From Marinomonas posidonica IVIA-Po-181 (lineage in GTDB: Bacteria > Pseudomonadota > Gammaproteobacteria > Pseudomonadales > Marinomonadaceae), in NCBI RefSeq assembly GCF_000214215.1, contig NC_015559.1, forward strand, positions 1,674,001 through 1,738,000: 64,000 nt of DNA, written 5' to 3'. Below, one piece after another: positions 7,189 to 16,402 of this stretch (position 1 is the first letter of the stretch; every line of letters begins with the position of its first letter). Made by a program: the position numbers and the translations under genes. The notes under the pieces are model-generated. The model was not told the origin of the DNA. It did not search any database and worked only from the letters and a program-made list of their open reading frames with translations.

Positions 7189-8310
7189 GTGCGAATATTA
7201 ATCATCAGTGCGTATGAAGCAAGCAGTCATAAAGTGTGGGCAAAGGCGTTAATGAATGGCCTAGATCAGCATGATTGGTGTTACATGTCTTTGCCTGCTC
7301 GCCACTTTGCTTGGCGTATTCGTGGTAATGCCATGAGTTTTGCGTTTGACCCCAAGTTTAAGGACACATTGCAAAAGCCTTATGACTTGGTGATAGCAAC
7401 CTCAATGACGGATTGCGTTGGGCTGAAAGCTTTTTGCCCTGATTTGCAAAATATTCCTTGGATTCTCTATTTTCATGAAAATCAATTTGCTTATCCTGCG
7501 AGTGACAACCAGCAAGGTTTGATCGAGATGCAGATGGTAACCTTATACAGCGCTTTGGCGGCGGATCTGTGCGTGTTCAATAGTGCGTTTAATCAAAGGT
7601 CTTTTTTTCAAGGAGCGAAGGCACTGCTGAAGAAACTGCCAGATTACGTGTCACCAGATTGGTTGGCGAATACACAAGCTAACTCACAGGTGATTCCCGT
7701 TCCAATTGAATGGCCGCTTGAGTGTTTGATTGAAAAGCCGTTTAGCACAGAAGGGCAAGCGGATTCTCTAATGGGGGCTAGCAGGCTCAAAATAGCTTGG
7801 TCAGCGCGCTGGGAATTTGATAAAGGCCCAGATCGCTTATTCGCCATTTTACAAGCATTGGAAGCCACGGGTTTGGACTATGAAATGGCCATCATGGGAG
7901 AACAATTTCGGTCTGTGCCAGAGGTGTTTACGAACATTCAGCGTCAGTTTTCACATCGTATTACTCAATTTGGTTACGCCGAAAGCCGAGAGCAATATTT
8001 TGCCATATTAGCCTCATCAGATCTCTTTCTTTCAACTGCTTTACATGAGTTTCAAGGGCTGTCTGTCTTAGAAGCGGTGGCGGTAGGTTGTGTTCCCATT
8101 TTGCCTAATCGCCAAGTGTATCCTGAATTATTTGGCGAGGAGTGCTTGTATCAAAGTCATCTCGATGACCTGACAAAAGAGGCCAGCAGTGCCGCCGATT
8201 TAATTCAGTCTTTTGCTCAACATCGCATAAAGCCGCCCTCAGTAACGGATTTTCGTCTAGAAAATGTGCTGGCGCGTTATCAAGCATTGATTCGATTATT
8301 TGAAAAATAA
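7189..8310 (+). CDS. tRNA-queuosine alpha-mannosyltransferase-like glycosyltransferase (DUF3524)
   Basis: 373 residues from a GTG start. The N-terminal domain (1-180) has the DUF3524 features: I-I-S-A-Y-E-A-x-S-H, then R-H-F-A-W-R-I-R-G-N, L-V-I-A-T-S-M-T-D, Y-F-H-E-N-Q-F-A-Y-P and F-N-S-A-F-N. The C-terminal half is a GT4-type Rossmann domain (W-S-A-R-W-E-F-D-K-G-P-D, later S-T-A-L-H-E-F-Q-G-L-S-V-L-E-A). The vertebrate member GTDC1/QTMAN adds mannose to queuosine in tRNA-Asp. Whether bacterial members do the same is not shown here. Single gene; weak ribosome site. Confidence 0.8.
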   Translation: MRILIISAYEASSHKVWAKALMNGLDQHDWCYMSLPARHFAWRIRGNAMSFAFDPKFKDTLQKPYDLVIATSMTDCVGLKAFCPDLQNIPWILYFHENQFAYPASDNQQGLIEMQMVTLYSALAADLCVFNSAFNQRSFFQGAKALLKKLPDYVSPDWLANTQANSQVIPVPIEWPLECLIEKPFSTEGQADSLMGASRLKIAWSARWEFDKGPDRLFAILQALEATGLDYEMAIMGEQFRSVPEVFTNIQRQFSHRITQFGYAESREQYFAILASSDLFLSTALHEFQGLSVLEAVAVGCVPILPNRQVYPELFGEECLYQSHLDDLTKEASSAADLIQSFAQHRIKPPSVTDFRLENVLARYQALIRLFEK

Positions 8311-8416
8311 TGTCTATACATTGATCTTATAGAAGTTGTTTTCTACCACTCTTCCATTCATGAAATATCGCCATGTCAATGGCCTCAACTGTGGCCCTTT
8401 TAGTCGAATATAAGGT

Positions 8417-8950
8417 CTATAAATCCGCTTCGATGGCGCTTACCAATGTTTCATTATCTGGCGTGGTATCCGGTGCAAAACGCGTTATGTCGCCATTTTT
8501 TCTGATGAGGAATTTTTCAAAATTCCACACCACTTCTGGAGCAGCAGTAGGCTCAATGTCATATTGCTTAAGCATGTTTTCCATTCCTTCACGGTGTGGT
8601 GTGACAGGGACGGCCTTGATTAAATCTTGGTATAAGGGGTGCTTGTCTTCGCCTGTGACGACAAGTTTGCTGAACATAGGGAAGGTGACATCGTAGGTAA
8701 GACTGCAAAATTGCTGAATTTCTTCATTGGAACCGGGCTCTTGACCTGCGAAGTCATTGGCGGGGAAGCCTAAAATTTCAAAGCCTTGTTCGTGATACTT
8801 TTTATAAAGTGCTTCTAAGCCTTCGTATTGAGGGGTTAGACCGCATTTTGAAGCCACATTGACCAGCAAGAGTGTTTTGCCCTGGTAACGGGATAGATCG
8901 ACTGGCTCGCCTTGAATATTGTTGACGGTATGATTTAGCACTGCGCTCAT
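8417..8950 (-). CDS. Glutathione peroxidase family protein
   Basis: 177 residues. Cys36 lies in N-V-A-S-K-C-G-L-T-P-Q-Y, the peroxidatic site (Cys form, not selenocysteine), followed by F-P-A-N-D-F-x2-Q-E-P-G-S-N-E-E-I and the Trp in V-V-W-N-F-E-K-F. Such Cys enzymes reduce hydroperoxides, often with thioredoxin rather than glutathione. Cytoplasmic. Single gene transcribed minus, just downstream (in the reading sense) of the ynj operon's other strand context; no shared operon evident. Confidence 0.92.
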   Translation of the reverse strand: MSAVLNHTVNNIQGEPVDLSRYQGKTLLLVNVASKCGLTPQYEGLEALYKKYHEQGFEILGFPANDFAGQEPGSNEEIQQFCSLTYDVTFPMFSKLVVTGEDKHPLYQDLIKAVPVTPHREGMENMLKQYDIEPTAAPEVVWNFEKFLIRKNGDITRFAPDTTPDNETLVSAIEADL

Positions 8951-9044
8951 TCTGTTCTCCTTCGGATGGATCTAGGGTGAATCTTGTGTTTATTAGCTTA
9001 TCTCACTATCGCATCGCTATGACGGCCTTAATGCGTAAACAATG

Positions 9045-9689
9045 TTACTTTTCCATTTTGAGGGGTTCTAGGTCCAAACATTGTCCTTGCATGGCTTTGG
9101 CATCTTCCGAATCATGTGTGACCAACAGGGCCGGAATATCTGACTGGCGAATTTGCTCTAGCACAAAGGCTCTGACATCGCGGCGCAAGGCTGGGTCGAG
9201 TTTGCTAAAGGGTTCATCCAAAAGCAGATAGGCAGGTTCGGCTAATAAGGTCCGAAGTAAGGCGACACGAGCTTGCTGTCCGCCAGACAGTTCTGATGGC
9301 AAGGCGTTGGCTTTGTCTGGAATGCCGAGCTTTTCTAATGCTTGTTGTGCCTTTCGTTGACGGGTTTTGCTCGGCATAGATTCCGGTATGGCGAAGAGTA
9401 AATTCTCAATGATGCTCATGTGAGGGAACAGCAGTGGCATTTGTTGCAACAGTCCCACCTTGCGTTTGTTGGTTGGTAAATCCTGAAGGGGCTGCTTGCC
9501 CAAATACACTTGACCACTGGCGTTAAGAGAGGTGTTCAAGGTGCCGCTTAAAAAGTGCAACAGGCTGGATTTTCCTATGCCACTGGGTCCCATGATCGAC
9601 AAGACTTCCCCTGGTAGGATTCGAAAACTTAGATCCCGAATCAGAGGTTGCTGACCTAGGGTTAATGAAAACTGATTTACGCTAAGCAC
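9045..9689 (-). CDS. ynjD: ABC transporter ATPase, YnjD-like
   Basis: 214 residues. Walker A G-P-S-G-I-G-K-S-S (about 34-42), signature L-S-G-G-Q-Q-A-R-V-A, Walker B Y-L-L-L-D-E-P-F-S-K-L-D and the H-loop V-T-H-D-S-E-D-A are all intact. It powers the importer with the permease, whose gene overlaps its start by 8 bases, and the binding protein further upstream. The order binding protein, permease, ATPase matches E. coli ynjBCD, whose substrate is not firmly known (a relative of iron and thiamine importers). Confidence 0.88.
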   Translation of the reverse strand: MLSVNQFSLTLGQQPLIRDLSFRILPGEVLSIMGPSGIGKSSLLHFLSGTLNTSLNASGQVYLGKQPLQDLPTNKRKVGLLQQMPLLFPHMSIIENLLFAIPESMPSKTRQRKAQQALEKLGIPDKANALPSELSGGQQARVALLRTLLAEPAYLLLDEPFSKLDPALRRDVRAFVLEQIRQSDIPALLVTHDSEDAKAMQGQCLDLEPLKMEK

Positions 9690-11442
9690 GAGTCATCCTT
9701 ATAAAGAGAGATTTAAACGCCAGCCGCCATCTTGTCCAGCGCGGTGGTACCACCAACGCCAGCCAAAATACGAAAATAGGAAAGAGGGTTTGCAACAACG
9801 CCATGCTGCCCACTTGTTTTCTGTCACCGGATGCAGCCCGTGTTACGGCTTCGGTGGTTAAGGTGCTGTAACGTCCTTCACCAGCAATCAAAGTGGGAAG
9901 GTATTGCGCCACACTGACCGAAAAACCAATCGCAAAGGCCGTGAACAAGGCCGGTTTAAGCATGGCCAGTTTAACCGTCAGGTAATTACGCCAAACATTG
10001 GGCTTGAGTCGGTTGGCTTGTTCTAGATAGGCTTGATGGTAAGCCAGATACGGGTTTTTTAAGGTGAGGTAGACGTAAGGTAACACGTATAAAAAGTGCA
10101 GCATCATCACGGCGATGAGATCACCGTTTAGGTTTAGGTGGATTAACAGCACATGCAGGCCAAATAAAAAGCCAATTTGCGGCAATAAAATCGGCACATA
10201 GATGAGCCAGTCAAAGGCATGCGATGGAGGGTTTGACGCTTGCAGTGAAAGTCGCTGTGAAGAGTGCTGCTGTGATGAGCCATGACTAACGCGTTTGATT
10301 TCTAACATGATAAGGCTAATCACACTGGCCAGTAATGTACTTACCAGTGCAATGGCCAATGTGTTGTTGGTCAATTCCATTAATAACGGCGCAGCACGCT
10401 CTAAATTATCCAATGTCCATGTGGTGGGGAACACATCGGGAAAGCGCCAGCGTTTGGTCAGAGACCAGATGGGCAATATGACCAGAGCCAGCAGACCAAT
10501 CAGCAAACTGAAGCACGCCAACATGGCGCCAAGGGACAGCAGCTGATCGGATAAACCTCGTCGTTTGCCGTTGCTTCGCTCCGCACGAGTCAGTGTTGCT
10601 AAGAGTCGATGACTTAATTCCCAGCCGGCCAGCACGAATACAATCACCAGCATTAAGCTGATGGCGCCCGCGCTGGCGTTAAATCGCATCGTTAAATCTG
10701 GGTCGTTAAACCAGCGAAACAAGGTCACGGCTAAGGTAGAAGGGGTGTTTGGCCCAATGATCAAAGCCAAATCCACCACCGTCAGGCTAAAGCTAATGAC
10801 GATAAATAGGGGTAAACGGATCAAGGGGTAAAGCTGCGGGATCAACACCTTACGCCAAGCGGTAAAACGACCATAGCCTAACGATTGACAAGCTTGCAGG
10901 CTGTCGCGGGCTTGAATGCTTTTCATGCTGGCTAACATGACGAAGAGCAAGTAGGGCATTTCCTTGATGACCAAGGCGAAAATGAGCGAGAGTCCATAAG
11001 GGTCTTGCACACTGATCCAATTTGGTGGTCGTTCAAAATCGGTCAGCCATGGGCTGAATAAGCGTACTAACCAGCCAGATGGGCTTAGCAGAAATACCAA
11101 GCCGATTGCTATGGCGGCATGAGGAATGGCCAAAATAGGCGCAAGAAGGTTTTCAATGGGGCGAAAAAACGGTTTTTCATAGCCCCAAGCCAATAGCGCC
11201 AATGCCAGCCAAAGAGCCATAACAGGGGCCAGAATGCCGCTGATCAGGGTGAGTTTTAAGCTGGCGAAAAACTCTGTGTTGGTGAACAGGTTTTGCCACG
11301 GGGTGAAAGAAAATTCGGTTTCCCCAAGCGGTGGAAAATAGTGAAAGGCAGGCAGTAAGGTACCAACCAATCCCGCCAAAATGGGCAAAAGTAATAAAGC
11401 GCAAATCAGCCCAGTGGTCATTTGGCGGTATTTGGTTGGCAT
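9682..11442 (-). CDS. ynjC: ABC transporter permease, fused two-domain, YnjC-like
   Basis: 586 residues with about 12 hydrophobic segments in two homologous halves, each with an EAA-type loop (around Q-S-L-G-Y-G-R-F-T-A-W-R-K-V in the first half and Q-A-N-R-L-K-P-N-V-W-R-N-Y in the second). Fused permeases of this length occur in iron (FbpB-like), thiamine (ThiP) and YnjC importers. The gene sits between the binding protein (90-base gap) and the ATPase (8-base overlap), so translation of permease and ATPase is likely coupled. Confidence 0.88.
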   Translation of the reverse strand: MPTKYRQMTTGLICALLLLPILAGLVGTLLPAFHYFPPLGETEFSFTPWQNLFTNTEFFASLKLTLISGILAPVMALWLALALLAWGYEKPFFRPIENLLAPILAIPHAAIAIGLVFLLSPSGWLVRLFSPWLTDFERPPNWISVQDPYGLSLIFALVIKEMPYLLFVMLASMKSIQARDSLQACQSLGYGRFTAWRKVLIPQLYPLIRLPLFIVISFSLTVVDLALIIGPNTPSTLAVTLFRWFNDPDLTMRFNASAGAISLMLVIVFVLAGWELSHRLLATLTRAERSNGKRRGLSDQLLSLGAMLACFSLLIGLLALVILPIWSLTKRWRFPDVFPTTWTLDNLERAAPLLMELTNNTLAIALVSTLLASVISLIMLEIKRVSHGSSQQHSSQRLSLQASNPPSHAFDWLIYVPILLPQIGFLFGLHVLLIHLNLNGDLIAVMMLHFLYVLPYVYLTLKNPYLAYHQAYLEQANRLKPNVWRNYLTVKLAMLKPALFTAFAIGFSVSVAQYLPTLIAGEGRYSTLTTEAVTRAASGDRKQVGSMALLQTLFPIFVFWLALVVPPRWTRWRLAFKSLFIRMTRA

Positions 11443-11532
11443 AAAGCAGTCAAATTCCAGAGAAAATTGAAAAAAGGCGTGTTTATGAAACTGAATGTCT
11501 CAACAAGCCAATTCGTTTACAAACGAGCGAGG

Positions 11533-12732
11533 TTAATTCGCATAACGTTTGCGCCATTCGGTTTCGAGCGCGCTCACCCAGCTACTGTGTGGTTCTGGTA
11601 GGGTTTGCCCAAGCTCTTCGATAGATAGGGTGGCGATGCCGCGAGGCAAAGCATCAAATTTTTGTTGGTCCGCTGCACTGAGTTTGTCATACGATAAGAC
11701 ACTTAGATCGCCCCAGACAGTTGGCGTTTGTTTGCGGATCTGAGCTTCTGGCGACAGTAAGAAATTGGCCACAACTTGCGCTCCAGCGGTGGCGCTACTG
11801 TTATAAGGAATGGCTAAAAAATGAGTGTTGCCTATGGTGCCACCTTGGAATACATAAGAGCGAACCGTATCGGGCAAGTTGCCTTGGTCAATTTGCACCG
11901 ATGCGGCGGAAATATCAAAACTCAATGCAATGTCGATTTCTTGGTCGTCGAGCAAACGCATCATTTCCTCAGCGCCAGAAGGGAAGTTTTGGCCGCTGCG
12001 CCAAGCCACTGAGTGCAGTTGGTCTAAGTAGGCCCAAAGTGGCGCGGTGACTTTGTTGACGTCCACTTTGTCGACGGGTTGTGACAAGGCTTTACGGTGA
12101 GGGGATAATTCGTAAAGCGCTTGCTTCAAAAAAGTAGAACCTAAGAACTGTGGGGGTTCAGGGTAGGTAATTCGCCCTGGATTTGCCTGTGCGTAAGCCA
12201 ATAGCTGAGTCATGGATTTGGGCGGCGCTGACAGTGTGGCAGTGTCGTACATGAAAATGACTTGTGCCATGCCCCAAGGGGATTCCATGCCGTCTACCTG
12301 AGTGCCAAAATCCTGAGTCAAACTTTGACGGGCATCTTCATCGACATAGTTTTGGTAGTTTGGTAAGGCTTGGCTAAAGGGCCCAAACAAGAGTTGATTG
12401 TCTTTCATCGCGCGAAAGTTCTCGCCATTCAGCCAGATAAGGTCGATAGAGCCTTGCTTGTCTTGCCCCGCCGCTTTTTCGGCTAATACACGATTTACGG
12501 CATCAGCAGTATCGGTTAACTTCACCTGTTTTAAGGTGACTTGATATTTGTCTTCAATGCGCTCCGCAGCCCATTGGATGTACTGGTTGATGTTGTCTGC
12601 GCCACCCCAAGCGTTGAAATAGACGGTTTGACCTTGAGCGGCTTGTAAGGTGTCTTGCCAATCGGCTTTGGTGATGGGGGAAGTGAATAATAAAGCGCTG
12701 CTGATGGAGGCGGCTAGGATGGATTTGATCAC
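11533..12732 (-). CDS. ynjB: ABC transporter periplasmic binding protein, YnjB-like
   Basis: 399 residues with a Sec signal peptide (about 1-23, ending T-K-A). The stretches V-Y-F-N-A-W-G-G-A-D-N-I-N-Q-Y-I-Q-W and I-D-L-I-W-L-N-G-E-N-F-R-A-M-K are typical of YnjB, a family within the spermidine/thiamine/iron group of binding proteins. It is the first gene of the three-gene importer operon. Upstream (12733-12928) there is no TPP or other riboswitch that I can see, so the substrate is left open. Confidence 0.87.
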   Translation of the reverse strand: MIKSILAASISSALLFTSPITKADWQDTLQAAQGQTVYFNAWGGADNINQYIQWAAERIEDKYQVTLKQVKLTDTADAVNRVLAEKAAGQDKQGSIDLIWLNGENFRAMKDNQLLFGPFSQALPNYQNYVDEDARQSLTQDFGTQVDGMESPWGMAQVIFMYDTATLSAPPKSMTQLLAYAQANPGRITYPEPPQFLGSTFLKQALYELSPHRKALSQPVDKVDVNKVTAPLWAYLDQLHSVAWRSGQNFPSGAEEMMRLLDDQEIDIALSFDISAASVQIDQGNLPDTVRSYVFQGGTIGNTHFLAIPYNSSATAGAQVVANFLLSPEAQIRKQTPTVWGDLSVLSYDKLSAADQQKFDALPRGIATLSIEELGQTLPEPHSSWVSALETEWRKRYAN

Positions 12733-12928
12733 TCTTTGCTCCTAATTTTATGGTCAATGTAGCATGTTTCACTTGTTAATAGCGTTTAGACGTAACCAAT
12801 GAGCCATTTATTACACTGATTTCATTATAGTATTTGGTTTTTATTAACACGGCGATTTAGCGTACCATGGGCAAGTTTATTTTTGAGCCCATATTTTCAT
12901 TTTAGCGCTCAGTCCAGTTCGAGGTTGT

Positions 12929-14071
12929 ATGTCTTACCAAATCTATTCTCACGTCTTACCCAGCGCATCTCCTGGTACCCAGCGAGTGTTAAAAGCACAT
13001 CATTTTGGGGAGGCGGGCGCTCGTCCTAAAGTGTATCTTCAAGCGGGTCTTCACGCGGATGAATGGCCTGGTTTTTTAGTGTTGAATAAGCTGATTGCTT
13101 TACTGAAGAAGGCCGAACAGGCGGACTTGATTAAAGGTGAGGTGATTATCGTGCCTGTGGCGAATCCCATTGGCTTGGCGCAGAATTTTCACGGTTATAT
13201 TCCAGGGCGTTTTGCTTTTTCCGATGGTGGTGGCAATTTTAATCGTAACTGGCCGAATCTAGGGGGAAAAGTGGAGAAGCGCATTAAGGGCGATGTGGCT
13301 TCTGAAACAGACGTCAATGTATCTGTGGTGCGTCGGGCGATTCGTGAAGAGTTAGCGCTATTGCCTGAAATGACGGAGTTGCAAGGAATGAAAAAGACCT
13401 TGTTGGCTTTGTCGATGGATGCGGACGAAGTGATTGATCTGCATTGTTCTGGTGAAGCCTGTATGCATGCTTATGTGCCGCAAGAATTTGAAGACCATTT
13501 TAAGCCTTTGTTAGGGCTTTTAAACGCGACTGTGGGTCTGTCTGAATTGGAAACCGGTGCGGCTTCGTTTGATGAAACCAATGTCAGTGTTTGGCGCTCG
13601 TTGAAAGCCCACTATGCGCATTTAATTCCCTGGGGTTGTCGCTCTTTGACTGTGGAATTGCGAGGTGAAAATGACATTAGTCACGAGTTTGCGGAGCAAG
13701 ATGCGCAGGCTTTGTATGATTACCTAATATATCGAGACATAGTGCAAGGTGTTGTTGCTGAACCCGATGTGTCGGCTGTTAACTATTACCCATTGGATGC
13801 CATGGATTTGGTCAAAGCCCCTTGTGCTGGGATTGTCTGTTATCACAAAGCCATTGGCGAACCTGTGGAAGCGGGTGAAGTGATCGGTGACGTGGTGAAC
13901 TTGCTGGATGACGATGTGGATGGGTCGCATTACCCATTAGTGTCTCGTGCGAACGGCGTGTTTTTTGCCCGAGTGCAGCGCCGTTTGGTGATGTGTGGTG
14001 AATCGATTGCGAAAATTGCTGGCAAAGAACACTTAGCTTACCGTGAAATCGGTCATTTATTTGAAGACTAG
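12929..14071 (+). CDS. Succinylglutamate desuccinylase / aspartoacylase family zinc deacylase
   Basis: 380 residues. G-L-H-A-D-E-W-P-G (about 42-50) supplies the first zinc His and Glu of the M14-like AstE/ASPA fold; N-F-N-R-N-W-P-N follows, and D-L-H-C-S-G-E (about 172-178) gives the third zinc His. Family enzymes hydrolyse N-acyl amino acids such as succinylglutamate or acetylaspartate. The C-terminal 90 residues (A-P-C-A-G-I-V-C-Y-H-K-A-I-G-E-P-V-E-A-G) resemble the beta-barrel of this family. It lies divergent from the ynjBCD operon with 196 bp between, so common regulation and a role in using an imported acylated compound are possible but unproven. Confidence 0.82.
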   Translation: MSYQIYSHVLPSASPGTQRVLKAHHFGEAGARPKVYLQAGLHADEWPGFLVLNKLIALLKKAEQADLIKGEVIIVPVANPIGLAQNFHGYIPGRFAFSDGGGNFNRNWPNLGGKVEKRIKGDVASETDVNVSVVRRAIREELALLPEMTELQGMKKTLLALSMDADEVIDLHCSGEACMHAYVPQEFEDHFKPLLGLLNATVGLSELETGAASFDETNVSVWRSLKAHYAHLIPWGCRSLTVELRGENDISHEFAEQDAQALYDYLIYRDIVQGVVAEPDVSAVNYYPLDAMDLVKAPCAGIVCYHKAIGEPVEAGEVIGDVVNLLDDDVDGSHYPLVSRANGVFFARVQRRLVMCGESIAKIAGKEHLAYREIGHLFED

Positions 14072-14081
14072 GCCCGTTATT

Positions 14082-16382
14082 TTGACCGATTCCATTCTTT
14101 CCGCTCCCGCTCTTTCTTTAACGCCTGAGCAATTGGCCGTTGTCCATCATGATTTGCAACAGCCTGCTAAGGTCATTGCGGTGGCTGGCGCGGGTAAAAC
14201 CACGACACTCATATCGCGTATTGAGTATTTATTATCGCAAGGCATAGACGCGTCGCAAATTGGCGTGTTTATGTTTAATAAGAGTGCTCAAGAAGAATTT
14301 TCTCAACGCTTGGCTCAACGCCTTCTGCCACAAGGGATTCGCTCCCCCAGTGTGATGACCTTTCACGCCTTTGGTATGCGTTTTTGTCGCCGTTTAGAGC
14401 AACAGGCTTGGTTGGAGCCGGCAAAGTTGCTAACCGATGATTTTAGCTTAATTAAGTTGTTGCGAGAGGCGATGTCGCGCTTATTAAAGCGCGGCGAAAA
14501 AATTACCCTTCAGGACGAGAAAGAGTGGCTGGAAGATGTGCTGCTGTTTATTGATCAAGTCAAGGCATCGAACTTGTCGGCTAGCGATGTGTTTGAACAA
14601 CTGGGTTGGTCGAAGGAACGGCGCTTTTTTGTCGCTCTGTTTGAGGAATTGGAAGGGCTGCGTCAGCGCCAGACTATACGTTTTTTTGCCGATTTATTGA
14701 GTGATCCCTATCAATTGGTGAGGGATTTATCCGAGCCAGATTTACAGCGTGTGCGCGCCTTGGTGCCGAACTTTCAATATCTGTTGATTGACGAGTTTCA
14801 AGATATTAACCCTTGTCAGTATGAATTGTTAAAACGACTTTACCCAATGCCTTGTCAGTGGATGATTGTTGGCGATGTACAGCAATGCATTTATGAATGG
14901 CGTGGTGCCAGCCCTGATATTATGGCCCGTCAATTTGATGCGGAATTTACCGAAGTAAAGACTTTTCCTTTGAGCAGCAGCTTTCGCTTTGGTCATGCCA
15001 TCGGGCTGATGGCATCTAGTGTGATCAGTGAGAACGATCCAGAGGCTTTAGTGGTGGGGCTGGGTGAGCGGACGCGGGTGTCTTTCGCGAAATCGCCGAA
15101 GACAGGTAAAGCCTTGTTAGGGGAATTAAAAGCCTGGGTCGAAGAGGGTAAAGCCTTAACCGACTGCGCTGTCTTGGTGCGTTTGTACAGTGATATGGTG
15201 CCAGTGCAATTGGCTTTGATGCACAAAGCCGTGCCGTATCAGTTGCATGGTGATTCGCCCTTATTAGAGAACCGTCAAATTCGCATGTTGATGGCGTATC
15301 TGGCCGTCATGGCGGGGGGCTTGGAAACACCGAATCATTTTTTTCATCCAGACGATGTCGAATACCTGTTGACCGTGCCCAGTTTAGGCGGCGCGGTGGC
15401 GCAACGACGACTGCTTATTCAGCAAGCGAAACAGTCGCCGCATTTACTGCCGCAGATAGTTGAGAATATGGCTGATGCGAGTGAGGGTTGGCGTGCGAAA
15501 AAATTGTATGAAAGAGCGGATTGGTTGCGCAGTTTGAGTGCATATCGCAAGGATCCTGCACAAGGTTTGGTGCATACGCTGGAAAAATTGGGAATTTATC
15601 GTTATTTCGAGAGTACCAGTAGCAAAGACATACAAGCGCAGGAAAAAATCGCCACCTGCGAGGCATTCATTGCGTATGTACGTGGTGTGGGCGGCGATGC
15701 GGCGAGCATTTTACAACAACTTGCCAGCCTCAATGAACATCAGTCGGATGTGGCACAAGGTGTGCATCTGATGACGATCCATAAATCCAAAGGCTTGGAG
15801 TTTGGGCAAGTACTTTTGTGTGGGTTGCAGGAAGGTCGATTTCCCTATTATGAGGAAGACTTGAGTGCGATCGACAAGCAAGCAGCGAACGAATTGGCTG
15901 CTGAGCGGCGTTTATTCTATGTGGCCATGACACGAGCACGTCAGAAACTGGTACTATTGGAAACGCCAAGTGCGGAAGAGAACAAACAAATGAAGCTGGG
16001 GAGCATTCCCCGAGCCGGTTTAAAATCTTTGTCATTATCCCGCTTTATTTTTGAGGCTCAGCCTCATGCGGTTAGCCAGATTTGCGATGCCTGGTATCAG
16101 GCGCGTAATGGCGATGTAATTGACACAGAAAAAGGCTCTGTTTTTCAGCGCTACTTGGCGTTTGTTCAGCCTTCACCTGAAGTCACTTTCCGTCATAAAA
16201 TGGTAGAGAAAGGGCAGCTTAAGCCGGGGGACAAGGTGCGCCATGATCAGTTTGGTCAAGGGGTGATTGTCCGACAAGAAGAGGACGATAGGCAGATGAT
16301 TATTGTTGATTTTGGCGAAGCAGGGTTGAAGCGTTTTAACCCAAAACATACGAAATTAGTGAAGCTTTCTTCACGGACTTAA
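14082..16382 (+). CDS. UvrD/Rep/PcrA-type SF1A DNA helicase
   Basis: About 766 residues from TTG at 14082, chosen because it avoids overlap with the deacylase and follows TAGG; GTG at 14043 and TTG at 14061 are alternatives. Motifs in order: V-A-G-A-G-K-T-T-T (Walker A), D-E-F-Q-D-I-N (II), Q-Q-C-I-Y-E-W-R-G-A (III), S-S-S-F-R-F-G (IV), T-I-H-K-S-K-G-L-E-F (V), V-A-M-T-R-A-R-Q-K-L (VI). The C-terminus ends in a small domain (D-K-V-R-H-D-Q-F-G-Q-G-V-I) of the Tudor-like kind that in PcrA/UvrD contacts RNA polymerase. A 3'-5' repair or replication-restart helicase; not the housekeeping uvrD or rep with certainty. Confidence 0.87.
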   Translation: MTDSILSAPALSLTPEQLAVVHHDLQQPAKVIAVAGAGKTTTLISRIEYLLSQGIDASQIGVFMFNKSAQEEFSQRLAQRLLPQGIRSPSVMTFHAFGMRFCRRLEQQAWLEPAKLLTDDFSLIKLLREAMSRLLKRGEKITLQDEKEWLEDVLLFIDQVKASNLSASDVFEQLGWSKERRFFVALFEELEGLRQRQTIRFFADLLSDPYQLVRDLSEPDLQRVRALVPNFQYLLIDEFQDINPCQYELLKRLYPMPCQWMIVGDVQQCIYEWRGASPDIMARQFDAEFTEVKTFPLSSSFRFGHAIGLMASSVISENDPEALVVGLGERTRVSFAKSPKTGKALLGELKAWVEEGKALTDCAVLVRLYSDMVPVQLALMHKAVPYQLHGDSPLLENRQIRMLMAYLAVMAGGLETPNHFFHPDDVEYLLTVPSLGGAVAQRRLLIQQAKQSPHLLPQIVENMADASEGWRAKKLYERADWLRSLSAYRKDPAQGLVHTLEKLGIYRYFESTSSKDIQAQEKIATCEAFIAYVRGVGGDAASILQQLASLNEHQSDVAQGVHLMTIHKSKGLEFGQVLLCGLQEGRFPYYEEDLSAIDKQAANELAAERRLFYVAMTRARQKLVLLETPSAEENKQMKLGSIPRAGLKSLSLSRFIFEAQPHAVSQICDAWYQARNGDVIDTEKGSVFQRYLAFVQPSPEVTFRHKMVEKGQLKPGDKVRHDQFGQGVIVRQEEDDRQMIIVDFGEAGLKRFNPKHTKLVKLSSRT

Positions 16383-16402
16383 TCCGTAACAGGAGACGTT
16401 AA

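Noticed and set aside
12733-12928. TPP riboswitch upstream of the ynjBCD operon
   Set aside because: The conserved CTGAGA and thi-box sequences are absent on both strands.
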